A program made the position numbers and the translations under genes. Of a stretch of DNA of 64,000 nt, positions 11,460-23,550 are shown piece after piece. The notes below the pieces were generated by a model. It was given only the letters and a program-made list of their open reading frames with translations. It made no database searches and had not been told where the DNA came from. Source of the DNA: Scytalidium lignicola (Eukaryota > Ascomycota > Leotiomycetes); the NCBI GenBank assembly GCA_002812745.2, contig NCSJ02000147.1, forward strand, positions 1 through 64,000. The letters are read 5' to 3'. Every line of letters starts with the position of its first letter. Position 1 is the first letter of the stretch.

Positions 11460-11983
11460 AGGGATGATGCTGCAACCTATGTAATGTCTTGCGGGGTAAA
11501 GTGGACGCGAGTCGAGGGTTTTACTGTAGCATCACACCTAAAATCAATCTCTTCTAACGTGTCCTTATAAGATTAGAGTTTACTCGTCAGTCATTAAGAA
11601 CCGTGTTGAATTGCAGGACCTATTGGGAGTCAGACATAGTGAGAGTCAATAGCGAGAGTGTATGATTGAGAGTGAGTAAAATAGACTAATTATGACTCAT
11701 GTGTGGCTACCTATTATTGCACTGCCAGATTAACATTTGATGTTACCGCGCAATCAGGTGACTTTCAGTGGTCTTCACTACTATTTCTATGTTACATCTC
11801 TCCTACTTATATACTTACATAAGGCCATTTTGGCTTAACTACTACAATCAATTAATTCAGTTCTCATCAATTCAGTTCCCATTACCTGTAATTGCCCCTG
11901 CACCTTCACACCTTACACATTAAACTATTCACATTCAAGCTTCCACTCCTACATCTTCCAACAGAAAAAGAAGCAATTTCAGA
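11460..11983. other. intergenic, promoter of the Rei1-like gene
   Basis: No gene. 11630-11690 contains loosely repeated GAGAGT/GAGTCA words. The last ~120 bases are C/T rich, as expected before a fungal start. Confidence 0.35.
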
Positions 11984-13100
11984 ATGGCCTCGGATTCGCG
12001 TGTATTTCCTTGTAATACTTGCTCTATTACTTTCAAAACTAGCGAGCTCCAGCGTTCGCATATGCAACAGCCTTGGCAGTAAGAATAACCGCAAAGCATT
12101 ATGGTGTAGGGCTAACGGTGGCAGTGTGTATAATCTAAGGCGTCGTGTAGCTGAGCTGCCAGCATTATCAGAAGAACAGTATGATACACAAGCCAAAAAC
12201 CAGGAAATCCTTCATCGACAGAAGGCCAGCAATGAGCAAGGGAAAAGGCGAATCTCCTCATACGATGCTGAAGTCGAATCCGATTCCATTTCAGAAGATA
12301 TACCCGAGGCAGAATATGAGATCTCTGAGAAGGTTCCCCCAACACAATGTCTCTTCTGCAACCTGGACTCCCCGACTCTTCATGCAAATATAGAACATAT
12401 GTCATCCCTTCACGGCCTTTTCATCCCTTCGCCAGACCAATTATCAGACATGGAATCTTTACTTGGATACCTCGCAATCATTATATTTGAATATAATGAA
12501 TGTCTCTATTGTAGTCTAAAGAAAGGCACTGTGGAGGGGGTGCAGACACATATGCGAGATAAGGGCCACTGCATGATTAACATGAACGCAGAATCCGAGC
12601 TTCTTGACTTTTGGGAGCTTTCCGATAGCGGAGATGAAGGCCAAAACGAAGATGAAAAGCGTACGAAGAGTGCTGCGATCAAGCTATCTGAGACCGAAAT
12701 GAGGCTTCCTTCCGTGGTTGTTATCAATTCTCGCTCTGATACCACTCAGCTTCGCGCTAAGCCGAGACTTGCACAATCGAGGGCTAAAGGCTTGCAATAT
12801 AGAATCAAGAGAGATGAGATTAGAGCTATTACTGCAAGAGAGAATCAAGAGACGGAAGATGAAAGACAAAGTAGACCCTCACACAGCAACGACCGCCGTG
12901 TCGCTGTTCGTGGGGAAATGGGGCTTGCTGGTATTCCGGAGAGCCAAAGGCGTGCTTTGCAGATTACCGAGAAGAAGATGAGGAGGAGGGAAGCGGTTGC
13001 TAAAGCTGCACGGCGATACGCTGCGGAGCAGGAGCCAATTAAGGCAAAGTATTACAAGGTAGGAGACTATGAAGATCTAGAAGGGTGGTTTAATGAGTGA
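11984..13100 (+). CDS. Rei1/ZNF622-like C2H2 zinc-finger protein, shortened form
   Basis: Exons 11984-12078 and 12125-13100, intron 46 nt, 356 residues. Splicing restores the first C2H2 finger (C10, C13, H26, H32) and then HVYNLRRRVAELPALSEEQYD, the classic start of the Rei1 family of cytoplasmic pre-60S ribosome factors. Two further fingers are visible: CLFCNLDSPTLHANIEHM and CLYCSLKKGTVEGVQTHMRD. The end (EKKMRRREAVAKAARRYAAEQ) is also family-like. The second finger usually found between the N-terminal one and the acidic linker is missing. The linker is short and the whole protein is smaller than typical filamentous-fungal Rei1. I read it as a divergent paralogue rather than the housekeeping copy. 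A longer frame starting at 11892 ignores the intron and destroys the first finger. Confidence 0.85.
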
Positions 13101-13812
13101 TTGCTGATTCATGTACAGACAGAAGCTCCTATATACCAGGCTGGATAATCAAGCTCAAGGCCTTTTATATACTCAACCGTTCTGCTTCCCTGTCCCTGCG
13201 GCAACTTCATCCTTTCCAGGAAAGTCCTTCACGGAAGCCAACAAACTGAAGTCTCCCAGTCATCTTCTACCAGCTCAAAGAGTTGTTCATAGCTGAGCGA
13301 GCCCATCTTATCAATAGGGGCCCGATGCCCGTTGTGGCGGGTTCGACCTAACTAGACAATAGCCTTGTCATGCACGTGGGCGGAATTGCAAAAGCCAATC
13401 TCAACACTGCAACTCGTACTCACATATTAAATTATCATCTAAGAAATTGGTAATGTAGTGAGAAGAGTCATGGAAATTGTTCTCATCTGAGAACTTAACG
13501 AGGAATACTACTCAAAATATGTAACAATGAAATCTACGTTGCTACCACTCCATTGATTGCTATTGTTATGCACTGAATTATTATAGTAAGCCCAGCCAAA
13601 CCCCAGGTTCTCGCAAGACACTAGTATTGGACAGCTAGATGGGGTTGCCACCGACATCGAACATAAGGTAGTGGATATTGTGGTAGTAGTGGTCTCCGGG
13701 TGTGTTAAGAGGAATTCCATTGGTTTAAAAAATGATTTGACTGTTAATTAGACTACCCAGCGGATTTTCTTTCTCAATACAACAAATCAATACCTTAAAC
13801 CGGCGCATACAC
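13101..13812. other. intergenic with a possible surface-protein fragment
   Basis: Mostly noncoding. The only hint of coding is the frame at 13508-13720 on the minus strand, listed separately. Confidence 0.35.
13508..13720 (-). pseudogene. possible fragment of a GLEYA-like fungal adhesin
   Basis: A 70-codon frame contains a Thr-rich run, then CENLGFGWAYYNNSVHNNSNQWSG. This recalls the C..GL.WAYYxN segment of fungal GLEYA-type surface proteins. No signal peptide, no continuation and no splice partners were found. It could be a relic or chance. Confidence 0.25.
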
Positions 13813-14820
13813 TCAATCATCATTTTCATCCTTCAACCCAACCAACCCCAAACTAACTTTCCACAACCTCTTTGCACCCTCCGCATCGTACGCATGCGGC
13901 CCGTAACCCGGCGTAAACCTCCCCACCCCGTCCCATGGCCCAATAACCTGACAATCCTCCAAATACTTCCCTCCCTTTCCCTCAAACTCCTTCGCCGTAG
14001 CTGCCAAAATACTAGTCGCAGCGCCCTGTTGCGGGCTCTTAAACATCTTTACTAGGTAGGGGTCCGTACGAAAGTATGCGAGCTCCTCTTCAGTCATATG
14101 CCGTGAGAGGCCGCTGTCGATCCCACCGGGTTGCAGACTCCATGCGTGTAGGCCCTTGGAGCCATAGCGACGATCGAGTTCGTTGGCCATCCAGACGTTG
14201 GCTGTTTTGCTTTGGCCGTAGGCTTCCCCTTTGTCGTAGATGCCTTCTAGGTTGATGTTATCGAAGTTGATGGTTGTCCGGCGGTGGGCGATAGAAGCGA
14301 CCATCACCACGCGAGAATTGAATTCTGGTGTGGAAGCAGTTAATAGGGTTTGCTTGAGGAGGTTGAAAAGCAGGAAGTGAGCGAGGTGATTAGTGCCAAA
14401 TTGCGTCTCGAATCCATCTTCGGTGCGGCCTTCTGGCGTTGCCATTACTCCGGCGTTGCAGATTAGGATATTGAGCTTCTTCTCTTTGGCCAGGAACTCA
14501 GCTGCACATTTGCGCACGCTTACTAGTGAATTTAGATCGAGTTCTAGCAGGTGGACTCGTGGCGAGTCGATGATATCTGGAAGGGCAGTTTTCGCCTTTT
14601 GGAGGTCACGGGCGGTGACATAGAGTGTCGCTCCCGTTGTGTAGAGAGAGCGAGCAGTTTCTATGCCGATGCCTGAGGAGACACCGGTGATGAAGATAAT
14701 TTTATCACCCCATTTGCCTTCTATGCCTTCATCTTGGATGATTTGAAGTGCAGTTGGGCGACCATCAGTTGGGCCTTGGGGGTCCTTGTGGACTTCTATG
14801 TATTTTGAAGAGGTAGTCAT
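13813..14820 (-). CDS. short-chain dehydrogenase/reductase (retinol dehydrogenase-like)
   Basis: Intronless, 335 residues. NAD(P)-binding TGVSSGIG at residues 45-52, NAGVM at 122-126, catalytic YGQSK with Y201 and K205, and the post-catalytic LQPGGI. The layout matches the WWOX/retinol dehydrogenase-like SDRs that are abundant in ascomycetes. The 30-residue N-terminal extension before the Rossmann fold is usual for the group. Neighbours are a bZIP/DUF3425 regulator on the same strand and the Rei1-like gene. The substrate is not predictable. Confidence 0.92.
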   Translation of the reverse strand: MTTSSKYIEVHKDPQGPTDGRPTALQIIQDEGIEGKWGDKIIFITGVSSGIGIETARSLYTTGATLYVTARDLQKAKTALPDIIDSPRVHLLELDLNSLVSVRKCAAEFLAKEKKLNILICNAGVMATPEGRTEDGFETQFGTNHLAHFLLFNLLKQTLLTASTPEFNSRVVMVASIAHRRTTINFDNINLEGIYDKGEAYGQSKTANVWMANELDRRYGSKGLHAWSLQPGGIDSGLSRHMTEEELAYFRTDPYLVKMFKSPQQGAATSILAATAKEFEGKGGKYLEDCQVIGPWDGVGRFTPGYGPHAYDAEGAKRLWKVSLGLVGLKDENDD

Positions 14821-15345
14821 TGTAAATGTGACAAGTAAATTGGAAGTGTAATGGTAAGAGGTATGATGTGAAGAGCAAGATTGATGTGTGAAATGATGCT
14901 CTTAATATGAGGATATCAACGAGCTATATATACCAACGTCATGAAAGAATTTTGAGTCCTCTATCCCCTCGTCGCTTAAGCTCGCTAGGCAACGACGATA
15001 AAAGTGGCATAATGGCACGGTGGGTTCCGAGGGGATAAGACTACACAGCATAACTTGAAGTCAGGTGGTCTGTAGTGTCACATAGTAAACGCCGAACCTC
15101 TGTGGTGTATGCCCGATGTCTTAAGGAACCGTGGAGTTAGGATATAACCAGAATAAATCCTAAGAGGCGCATGTAGTTCGGGGTTGGTGTTCCTGTAATT
15201 TGTATGTTAGGACCCGTGAAACGGATCGAATCTCGCCGTTTCTTGGCAAGCCTCCTCTGCATGTGCGGATCTCGCCACATCGGTAGTCTAACACCCAAAC
15301 TCTATCTACCCTGCTCTGAATAGCTTGTACTATACGAATCTGAGG
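14821..15345. other. intergenic, promoter of the SDR gene
   Basis: No gene. Lies between the SDR start and the stop of the bZIP-like gene. Confidence 0.35.
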
Positions 15346-16355
15346 CTACGCAATTTCTTCACATTCAACTTGTCTAAAATCCAACGGCTCTTCGCCTCTT
15401 TTGGCCCTCCATCGATTGGTGCTTTCAAAAAGTTCATGGCAACCCCTTATGCTCCAGCCCCAGCGCTCAACAAACGCCTCCGTAACCTCCCATCCACCCG
15501 TATCCCAGGGCTCTCCCCAAATGATCAATGACATTTCAACTCTTGACCCACTAAAGAATCCCACCACGTCTCCACACAGCTCCATGTCATCGAAAGAATC
15601 GCCTGCCCGAATAAAGTTATCCCGCATGCGGGGTATAGGCATCAGGTCAATCCAGGGATGATGTTTTACTTCTAGTTGCATCTTGGTTGGTTGGAGTGCC
15701 TTTGGCAACTTCATGGCCAGCATTGTCTCTGGGGCAGTAAAGAAGGGAGATAAAACTTCATCAGATTCAAGGCAATCTTCCGAGAGATGTAGGGTTTCCA
15801 TGTTCACAAGCAGAGCCCGGAAGATATTAAACTTAACCAGCACAAGTAGGTGGTCTGCCGTTGGTGCACTGAGAAGAGTATGGTTCCTCATAGCCCACCT
15901 CTTGAACTCTTGGATGGCCATATCGGACTGAGTCGTAGACCTTCTGCAGATAGTTGCGGCTCGAGACAATTTGCCGAAATCTAGCTTGGCTGTGCTTATT
16001 GCGGAATAGAACATCCGCCAAAGCTCCTTCTCAAGACTTGTGCCTTCATCTTTCAGTCTTGGCCGAAGGTCAACGACTTTGTCCTGTTGGCTGTTACTTC
16101 GATCTTTTGCGATTATACCACGCTCCTCGACAGAGCCCTGCACGGCCTTCCGCTTCCCTGTAAGCTGTCAACCTAACATACTAGACGTACGACAATGCAA
16201 AACATACGATAAACTCTTTGATTGATCCGATTCTGCAATCTTCTCCGTGCAGCGGGACTAGAGACCCCAGTCCAATCATCCTGACTGCATGCTATGTTGG
16301 ACTGCTGCGTCATACGAGACAACTTTATCAAAGGTGCTTCAACCCCTGCCTCCAT
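15346..16355 (-). CDS. bZIP-type regulator with DUF3425 domain
   Basis: Exons 16355-16208 and 16157-15346 around a 50-nt intron, 319 residues. The basic region SPAARRRLQNRINQRVYRKRK spans the splice junction and carries the N-x7-R/K core of fungal bZIP proteins. No clear leucine heptads follow, as is usual for the DUF3425 group. The C-terminal half, from ADHLLVLVKFNIFRALLVNM through HHPWIDLMPIPRMRDN, is the DUF3425 (PF11905) domain. MEAGVE at 16355 is taken as start; a second Met lies 14 codons in. Likely a nuclear transcription regulator; targets unknown. Confidence 0.85.
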
Positions 16356-17789
16356 GACGTTAATCTACAAGCCAGACGGCAGACCACTATCCACGGAGTA
16401 GTAATTGCTAGGAAAATGCCAACTTTGAAATGTAGTGTACGTTACGTTGGGTTGATTCTAGAGCAATGCAAATTGCTGACGGTCGCATTTATCATGTTTA
16501 GATGGTGGAGGTAGTGGAGGCTGTACTCGGTGTTAAGGCTCTGAAGGCGCTACCTAGGGGTCGCGTGCATTAGGCGCATGCATGTTGCTTACACGGCCAA
16601 TCGGCTTTGATTTTTTTATTTAAAAAAAGTAAGAAGTCGAGATCTACGGAACTGGGGAATCATATGCAAGGGTCAGCAGCATGCATCTCATTTCAATTGG
16701 GTCGGAAAAGGGAGCAAAAACTTATTAGAGTACCGTCTATGTAGAATTCAAGGATTTAATACAGTACAGCGCCGGTACGTCCGTAAGTCAAGTGAGTTTA
16801 GGAATATGAAACAGTTAGTGATAATACGGTTCACTCGTCCCGTAAATACGGTGTAATGTGGATTGCCTTCTTCTCAATTCCAAAATATTTTCGTTACCAC
16901 GTCATTGATTAGGAAAGAGGACTTGACAAGCCTTAGAACCCAGGCACCTTTGGGAATACTTCAGTACACCTCAGTTCCTTTGCTGCAGATATTACGAGAC
17001 TCGAGTATAAATTCGGGAGTTGTTATCGATTTCGGACGAGAGCGATTAGTTTCTTCAGTAGTTGACAGAAAGTGATTTGCTGCTAGAAGGTACAGTAGTG
17101 TTGTTGGAGGTTGTGTTTGGCTTGTTTGCTGTGTTTGTTGGTTGTGTCTACTTAGTACAGTTCCGTGCTTGAGCTTTTCTGCCTGCGACCAGAAATTGCC
17201 ATATTTGCTCAGTTTGCAAAGAAGGCAATTGGCGGATAGTGGGGACGCACAGACCAGTTTTCCATGCCTATATAACCTTCTTCTCCTTCCACCTTTTCCA
17301 CCTTCTTTTTCTTTTCTCTTTAGCTCTCTTTGCCAATTGGCTTAGATCAAGTGTAGTATCTGTTCTTTTCAGTTTAATCTCTGAAATCGTCACACTGTGG
17401 CGTATCAATGATTATACTTATTTTTGTCACTCGAGATCGATCCTCTGTGCTTGCGCATGGTCGATCTCACAGTGTCCCTGGTATTACACTGTCTCCAGGC
17501 GATGCGAACCCTTCATTGTAAACGCTGGTTTTACCAACGTTACGAAGAAGAGTTTTGAAATTTTTCATTTGATTCGCCGGAGCTAAAGCTTGAGCAACTC
17601 GGCTTTTCTATGTTGAAATTTAACTATCGGCTTGACTGTATGTAAGATAAGAGTATCACGTCGTACATGTATGCGCGTAAGGATTATGCACATAAATACA
17701 ATTAGTTGCTACTTATATACTTTACTAGAGCTGGTTACATTAGGAAGCTGGTATAATTATACAACTAATCAAGTTAACCTGAGACCAAC
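16356..17789. other. long intergenic stretch
   Basis: About 1.4 kb without a supportable gene. Contains T7/A7 runs near 16610-16630. A Phe/Leu-rich frame at 17239-17586 looks like translated CT-rich promoter DNA, not a protein. Confidence 0.4.
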
Positions 17790-19093
17790 CTAACTAATAT
17801 TTGTTCCAAATAATGCCAAACAAAATCTCCTGGCCCATTCTTTCCTTCCCGGTGTCCCTTTCAATACCCCAATTCTATTACCTAGCGACTCATCTAGCCA
17901 AGATCCAGGGTCAACCCACTGCGAAACTTCCTTTGAACCAACTGGTATGGATGACTTCGGCCGACGATCAACACAACACATCCCTCTCGTCCACTGTCCA
18001 TTAGTCTCCACTCTCAAATCCACCACATCAACTTTAAACAAATTATGGTCCATATCTCCAGAATCTGCGCTGAGGACATACCATATGCATAACGCATCAT
18101 GGGCAACTAATGCTTTATACGGTACATCCCTGACTTTCAAGATATCAAGAACAGGACGAAAGTTACCAGCGCAGAAGATTCTCACCCAGTCGGCAAGTTT
18201 AGACCCACGACATCCTTCCTCCCATTCATCATCACAGATATGATGCCGCCGAGTCATGTCTAGAGGAACCAGAGTAACCTTAACTGAGCTTTCTAATCGA
18301 CCGAAAATTGTAGGATCAAACCCAGGAAGAGCCGGAAGAGCCACGCTGCGGGGATTGGTAAGGGCAAATACAATAGCTGCAGCTTCTGGATCTGCGAAGG
18401 TGTTGAACTCAGCGTAAGGATTCGCATTGCCCATAGTGTCGATGGCTCCGCCCATAACGACTACCTCTTTGACTCTAGAGAAGGTCGCAGGATCAGATAT
18501 TGCGGCCTTTGCAATGTTGCTTAGAGGTCCGATGGCAACAATAGTGACGCTTCCCGGTTCGTGAGATCTAAGGGTTTGTAGAATCTCCTCGTGGGCTGAA
18601 TGAGGTAGGAGTCTGAACGGCCTATTGACATCGGTTTGGGTTAGGGTTAAATCCTTGACGCTGTTAAACATAGTCTCCCATCCCGGAGGTGTGAGGTGTG
18701 AATGGCTTGTATGAAGACCTCCAAGTCCGTCTCCACCGTGGAAGTGGGCTGCATCAACCGTCTCATCGGTGAAAAGTGGACGATCTTGTCCCAAAGCTAG
18801 GGGTATTGTCTTCATATCATGACCAACAGCTCCCGGTCCAGGTAACCCGAGCTTGCGGACAGTTTCTAAGATTGTATAGGCATTGCAAAAACATTGTTTC
18901 AAGGAGACATTGCCAAAGGTTAGAGAAATAAGGAGCACGTTAAGCTCTGCAGGTAAGGATAATGCATAGAGCAGTGCAAGTGCATCATCAACTCCCGGGT
19001 CTAAGATCAACTTCAGTGAGAAGAACGACTTATGGGAACGTACCGTATCTAGATACACACTGACTTACCTGTATCAATTATAATGTTCTTCAT
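17790..19093 (-). CDS. inosine/uridine-preferring nucleoside hydrolase family protein
   Basis: Exon 1 is only 25 nt (19093-19069). Exon 2 is 19000-17790 after a 68-nt intron. Total 411 residues. Splicing creates the N-terminal Ca-binding motif MKNIIIDTDPGVDDALALLY, which proves the micro-exon. Other family marks are VAIGPLSNIAKAA, VVMGGAIDTMGNANPYAEFN followed by DPEAA, VPLDMTRRH, and the late His-Asp pair in ALVAHDALCIW. The enzyme hydrolyses the N-glycosidic bond of (deoxy)nucleosides to base and ribose. It lies near a purine-cytosine permease relic, which suggests a nucleobase/nucleoside salvage neighbourhood. No signal peptide is visible, so it is probably cytosolic. Confidence 0.92.
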
Positions 19094-19620
19094 ATTAACG
19101 ATATTTCTCTTGAGACGATGTTCTTTCTGATAGCATTAATTCGGTTTATTTGGAGCCATTTGAACGAGCTGTTTGCCAGCTAGGTGTTTATACTGAAGGA
19201 GAACGTGACCTGCAATTCTGTTGTAGTCTTTGCGGGGTGAAACTGATCAATGGAAAGTATCAACGTGCGATGTCGGACCGGCCGACATTGAAGAATCCAT
19301 GCTATTCTCTCAGATTGGTTCTTGGGTTCTTGCCAAAAAGCCTATCATGATGAGGGGCAAATCAATACCATACGGCCTTAAAAATGCAAAGATGGGGGGG
19401 ACTTTCGAATATTAGGTCATATACTAACGCTACTTCGGGAGGACCGCCACGTATGATCCACCATTTTCACAACTCTTGATCAAACTACATTGCACTGTAC
19501 TGTATTATCTTATTCTACTGCTGGGAAAGCTAATTTGTTAGATCTGATATTATAAGCATCTAGAGGGCGATAGCATTCTAATCAGCATATATTTTTGGAC
19601 CGCCGAACCTTAAATCAATC
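19094..19620. promoter_or_regulatory. divergent intergenic region between nucleoside hydrolase and class II aldolase
   Basis: No gene with support. Two overlapping short frames at 19150-19415 lack family signs. The region must contain both divergent promoters. Confidence 0.4.
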
Positions 19621-20815
19621 ATGTCTTCAACCGTCACAGAAACCATAACCACCCCACTACAAGGGCTACAAATACAAGGTCAACAGGACTATGCCCCGAT
19701 GGTAACGTCTGGGCAAGAAGATGCAGTCTTCCAGTCCGTTACTCGCGGAGATCGTGCCGGAACCTTGAAGTTGCGGGGTATTCCTACCTACACTGATCTC
19801 TACGCAAAGAGGAAATGGATGAAGGAGCATATGGCCGCCGCGTTTCGATTCTTTGGAAAGCAAGGATATGGGGAGGGTGCGGCTGGTCATATTTCAATGA
19901 GAGGTATTTATTTGGTCTCGATATCAAATGCTGGCGTACATGGTTGAATAATAATCGATCTAACTTAAAATCTTGCTAGATCCGGTCCTTAAAGATCACT
20001 TTTGGATTAATCCATTTGCCAAGCATTTCTCCGCTATGAAGGCATCTGATCTAGTTCTAGTTGACAGCGATGGATACGTATGTGAAGGTGGAAACCAGAC
20101 CGTTGTCAATGAGGCTGGCTTTATAATCCATTCAGAGATTCATAAAGCCCGTCCCGACGTCATTGCCGCCGCACATACACATGGCGTCCATGGCAAGACA
20201 TGGAGCGCATTCGGCAAGCCGATTGAGATGATCACTCAAGGTAACACAGAGAATTGCTTGGTATAAACCTCTTAATTTGTAAACATTGTGCTAACCTTTA
20301 TGACTTTATAGATGCATGCAACTTTCACGGCAAGTTGAGCATATACGATGACCATGGTGGCGTTGCTCTTGCCCAAGAAGAAGGCCAAGCTATCTCGAAA
20401 GCCCTTGGAAACAATATGGCTTGTATCCTACAGAACCATGGGTAAGAAAATCCCCATATTCCTTCAATTAGGACTCAAAATATTGACACTTCGCAACAAC
20501 CAATAGGCTATTGACCGTTGGCACTACTGTTGATGAGGCAGCTTTCCTTTTCTATAGTCTGGATAAGGCCTGCGAGTCACAACTCTTGGCAGAGGCTGCT
20601 GCCGCAAATGGTGTATCGAAGGTAATCATTCCAGATCGTGTGGCAGCGTACACTGCGGAGGCAATGCAGAACCCGGTAAGCCTCAACTTAACTCTTTCCA
20701 AGTTCAAAGATGTATGACTAATGAGACTCTTAACGATCAGCACAACTTCTACATGGAGTTTCAACCTGAGTTTGATTTGATTGTTGAGGAGTCTAATGGA
20801 AGAGTCCTTGAATAA
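19621..20815 (+). CDS. class II aldolase/adducin domain protein
   Basis: Five exons (19621-19903, 19980-20240, 20312-20441, 20507-20675, 20741-20815), all junctions in phase, 305 residues. The domain covers most of the protein. Visible parts are the KRKWMKEHMAAAFRFFGKQG helix, the GHISMRDP loop, the Zn-binding AHTHGVHGKTWSAFG motif, and the later His in ILQNHGLLTVG that completes the metal site. Family members include fuculose-phosphate aldolase and many fungal proteins of unproven activity. The usual N-terminal ~50-residue extension of fungal members is present. Divergent from the nucleoside hydrolase and upstream of the permease relic. Confidence 0.9.
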
Positions 20816-21394
20816 AATGTATTAGTCGTCCTAGTGAGAACTTCTGCGGGCTTCTTAGTATTTAGTCATAATGAAATCAGAGTAACCGTATGAGTAGAGG
20901 CAGTATTATACAACATTAATATACGGGATTAAGCTTCTTGCTATGTTACATTTGAACAGTAAACATTATTGCGGCGTTGTTAGAACACGCACCAGTAAAA
21001 CTATTAGCTCCAAGTTTATTGAATAGAGGATAAAAGTAGCATCATTGCTAAGCGTCCATCTAAGCAACCCCAATACGTATCACTCTGAAAACAATATCAT
21101 ATAATAGATCATTTCTCCGCAAAGTGTTGTCTTAGAACGAGTGCTAAGGTGATAACGGGCTAGCCGCCACAGGGGAGAGCGGCCAACCCGCCTGAACAGG
21201 GGAGGTTGGCTTGCTATCTAGATCTACAGTTAACAGTGAAGCATAGTAGATAAGTAGACTAAAAACTATAAACACCCCATTTCAACCTCTTATAGTATCC
21301 TTTCTCCACTAGTGTTTTAAAGTTCTTAGTTGAACATCCTTCTCTCCTTCTTACCTTTGTTATTAACCGATAACAAGAAGCTATTCCGTTTATC
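20816..21394. other. intergenic, upstream of the permease relic
   Basis: No gene. Includes a G/C-rich patch with an inverted repeat (listed separately) and CT-rich sequence just before 21395. Confidence 0.4.
21182..21210. repeat. short inverted repeat upstream of NCS1 permease relic
   Basis: Arms GCCAACC and GGTTGGC are separated by 15 bases. They could be a binding site for a dimeric regulator or a chance hairpin. No homologous site was checked. Confidence 0.3.
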
Positions 21395-23046
21395 ATGGCA
21401 CCACATGAGAACGAAGATGACTTTTTCGACAACGAGAAGAACGAAAAGCTCGATATCGATGAGGTGCATGAAGACACCTTGGATACACCACCGAAAGGAA
21501 TTCTACCTCGATTTCGCTACTATGAAGACATTTTGAATCGAAAGCTTGGAGTCGAAAATTATGGTGTCGACCGCGTGCACCCCGAAGATCGCAAGCCGCC
21601 CAACCAGTTGGTGATGGCTTTCATGTGGGCCTCCGCTACTATGAATCTGAGCTGCTTTAGCACGGGGTTTCTGGGATATGAGTTTGGATTGTCACTCAAG
21701 CAGACTATTCCGATTACTATCTTTGGGACGTTGCTTGGAAGTTCTATTACGGTATGAACGCATTTTTTTTTGTCCGCCTATGGTTATAACTCAAAAGATA
21801 TACTGTCTATATTTATCTATTTCACGAACATTCGTCACTCTCGTGTAGATTGTTGTAAAGTAGCTTATGGACCTATCTATAGGGATGGTGTGCAACCATG
21901 GGACCTGGAACGGGTCTACGACAGGTGGCTATCTCACGATATTCCCTAGGCTTTTACCCATCATCAATCATTGCCGCACTCAATGTAGTTGAGCAAGTTG
22001 GTCATTGTTGCCGTCGTCAGTCTTATCTTCAGCTTTATTGGCCTCAAAGGTGTTCTTGCTTATGAACGATATGCATGGATTCCATTCTTTGTGGTCTTCA
22101 TGATCATGTATGGTGAAGCAGCACCTAAAGCTAACCTCAGTACTCCGGCGACTGTGAGCGGTATGACGCTTTCAGGCCAGGCTTTGTCTCTCCTAAGCAT
22201 TATTTATGGATCAAGTGCCTCATTTTGCTCCATTATTTCAGATTTTTATGTTCATTACCCTGTCAATACATCCAAGACCAAGGTCTTCATATACACAACG
22301 CTAGGGATTAGCATCCCCACGTGTATTGGGATGTTACTTGGTGCTGTGTGACTTCAGCTTTGACAACGAACCAAGAATGGTCGGATGCCTATGATGAAGG
22401 CATTTACGATTTGATCAAAGTTATTATCCACCCGAGTGGATTTGCCAAGTTCCTACTGGCGCTCTTGGTTCTATCAGGAAGTAAGTAAATACGTTAATTC
22501 CTTCTAACTAATTACAACTGGATAATTCTTGCACTAATACGTTTGCTTTAAGTTGGTACAAATTGCATCGCAATTTACGCTGGATCGATCTCTGCTCAGT
22601 TATTCGCCAAGCCGTTTCAACGACTTCCACGAACTATCTGGACGCTTCTTATCTTCACCTGCATCATTCTCCTGAGCATAGCTGGTCGTGACCATCTTCT
22701 TGATGTCCTGGAAAATTTTCTTTCTCTCTTAGGATACTGGAACACGTCTTTCTTCGTCATTATATTTGCGGAGCATTACATCTACCGGGGTGGGAAACTA
22801 TCAAACTATGACCTTGACGCTTGGAATACGCCATCTAAGCTACCTGTTGGCTTGGCTGGTCTTGCTTCGTTCCTTTGTGGTGCCGTAGGCTGGATTATTG
22901 GAATGGTCGAGACTGATTATGTTGGGCCGGTTGCAAAGTTGATTGGTAGTGAAGGGGGAGATATTGGAAACGAGCTGGCATTGTTTCTCACAGCCGTAAC
23001 ATATATACCGCTGAGGAAGTTGGAGTTGAAGTATATTGGCCGATAA
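21395..23046 (+). pseudogene. NCS1 purine-cytosine permease (Fcy2-like), broken
   Basis: Exons 21395-21751, 21883-22490 and 22560-23046 (third start approximate), introns 131 nt and about 70 nt. The cytosolic N-terminus, the first membrane helices, GWCATMGPGTGLRQVAISRYS, SFIGLKGVLAYERYAW, MYGEAAPKANL, YGSSASFCSI, RDHLLDVLENFLSLLGYW, and the end KLELKYIGR all match fungal NCS1 nucleobase:cation symporters. Two lesions are present. At about 22000 roughly 25 codons between EQVG and VIVAVVSLIFSF are missing and the frame changes. At about 22344-22350 a single base is lost after GMLLGA and the frame changes again. The rest is well kept, so inactivation looks recent, unless these are assembly faults. 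Confidence 0.85.
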
Positions 23047-23550
23047 ATATTATTGATGTTGGGAATTGCAGGCCTGATGTCCACGTTCCATTTTCAACTA
23101 GTTGTTTAATATCGTTCTTCTCTTAGTTGCCGGCGGGATGCTTGCGCCCGAAGAAATGGTGCAAATGGATGTTTTTGTGCAACTCAAATTCTCGAGAATT
23201 ATGTTAATAGTATTGAAACATTTGTCAAACATTCTTAACGTGTTAACTATACTCTTAGTAGACTACCATTGTGAACGTGGAATATCTACACTCTGTGCGA
23301 GTATCTCATCTCCCGCAAAAGCTTATCGCACTCTGTGCGGTACAGAGCCAGCCTACCAATAGATTTCAGCGTGTTTCCAAAGCCACACTAGACTTCTCCC
23401 ACATTGGTAACTGTGCACGTTATTGTTAGTCTATAAGTTTATCTACCATTATCACAACGTTTGATTGGCGACCCCGATAATGCAACCTCGTCTTCACAAC
23501 TACTACGGGACCTCCGCAATCTGTATGTGAATATAAAAGATCCTAAGAAA
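23047..23550. other. intergenic, promoter of the C6 regulator
   Basis: No gene. A 15-base word (AAGCTTATCGCACTC context) repeats CACTCTGTGCG twice near 23290 and 23331. Confidence 0.35.

Noticed and set aside
13325..13365. GGGTTCGACC resembling a tRNA T-loop
   Set aside because: Neither acceptor pairing nor the other arms fit at tRNA spacing.
17239..17586. 115-codon Phe/Leu-rich open frame
   Set aside because: Composition reflects CT-rich DNA; no motif, no splice partners, no domain.
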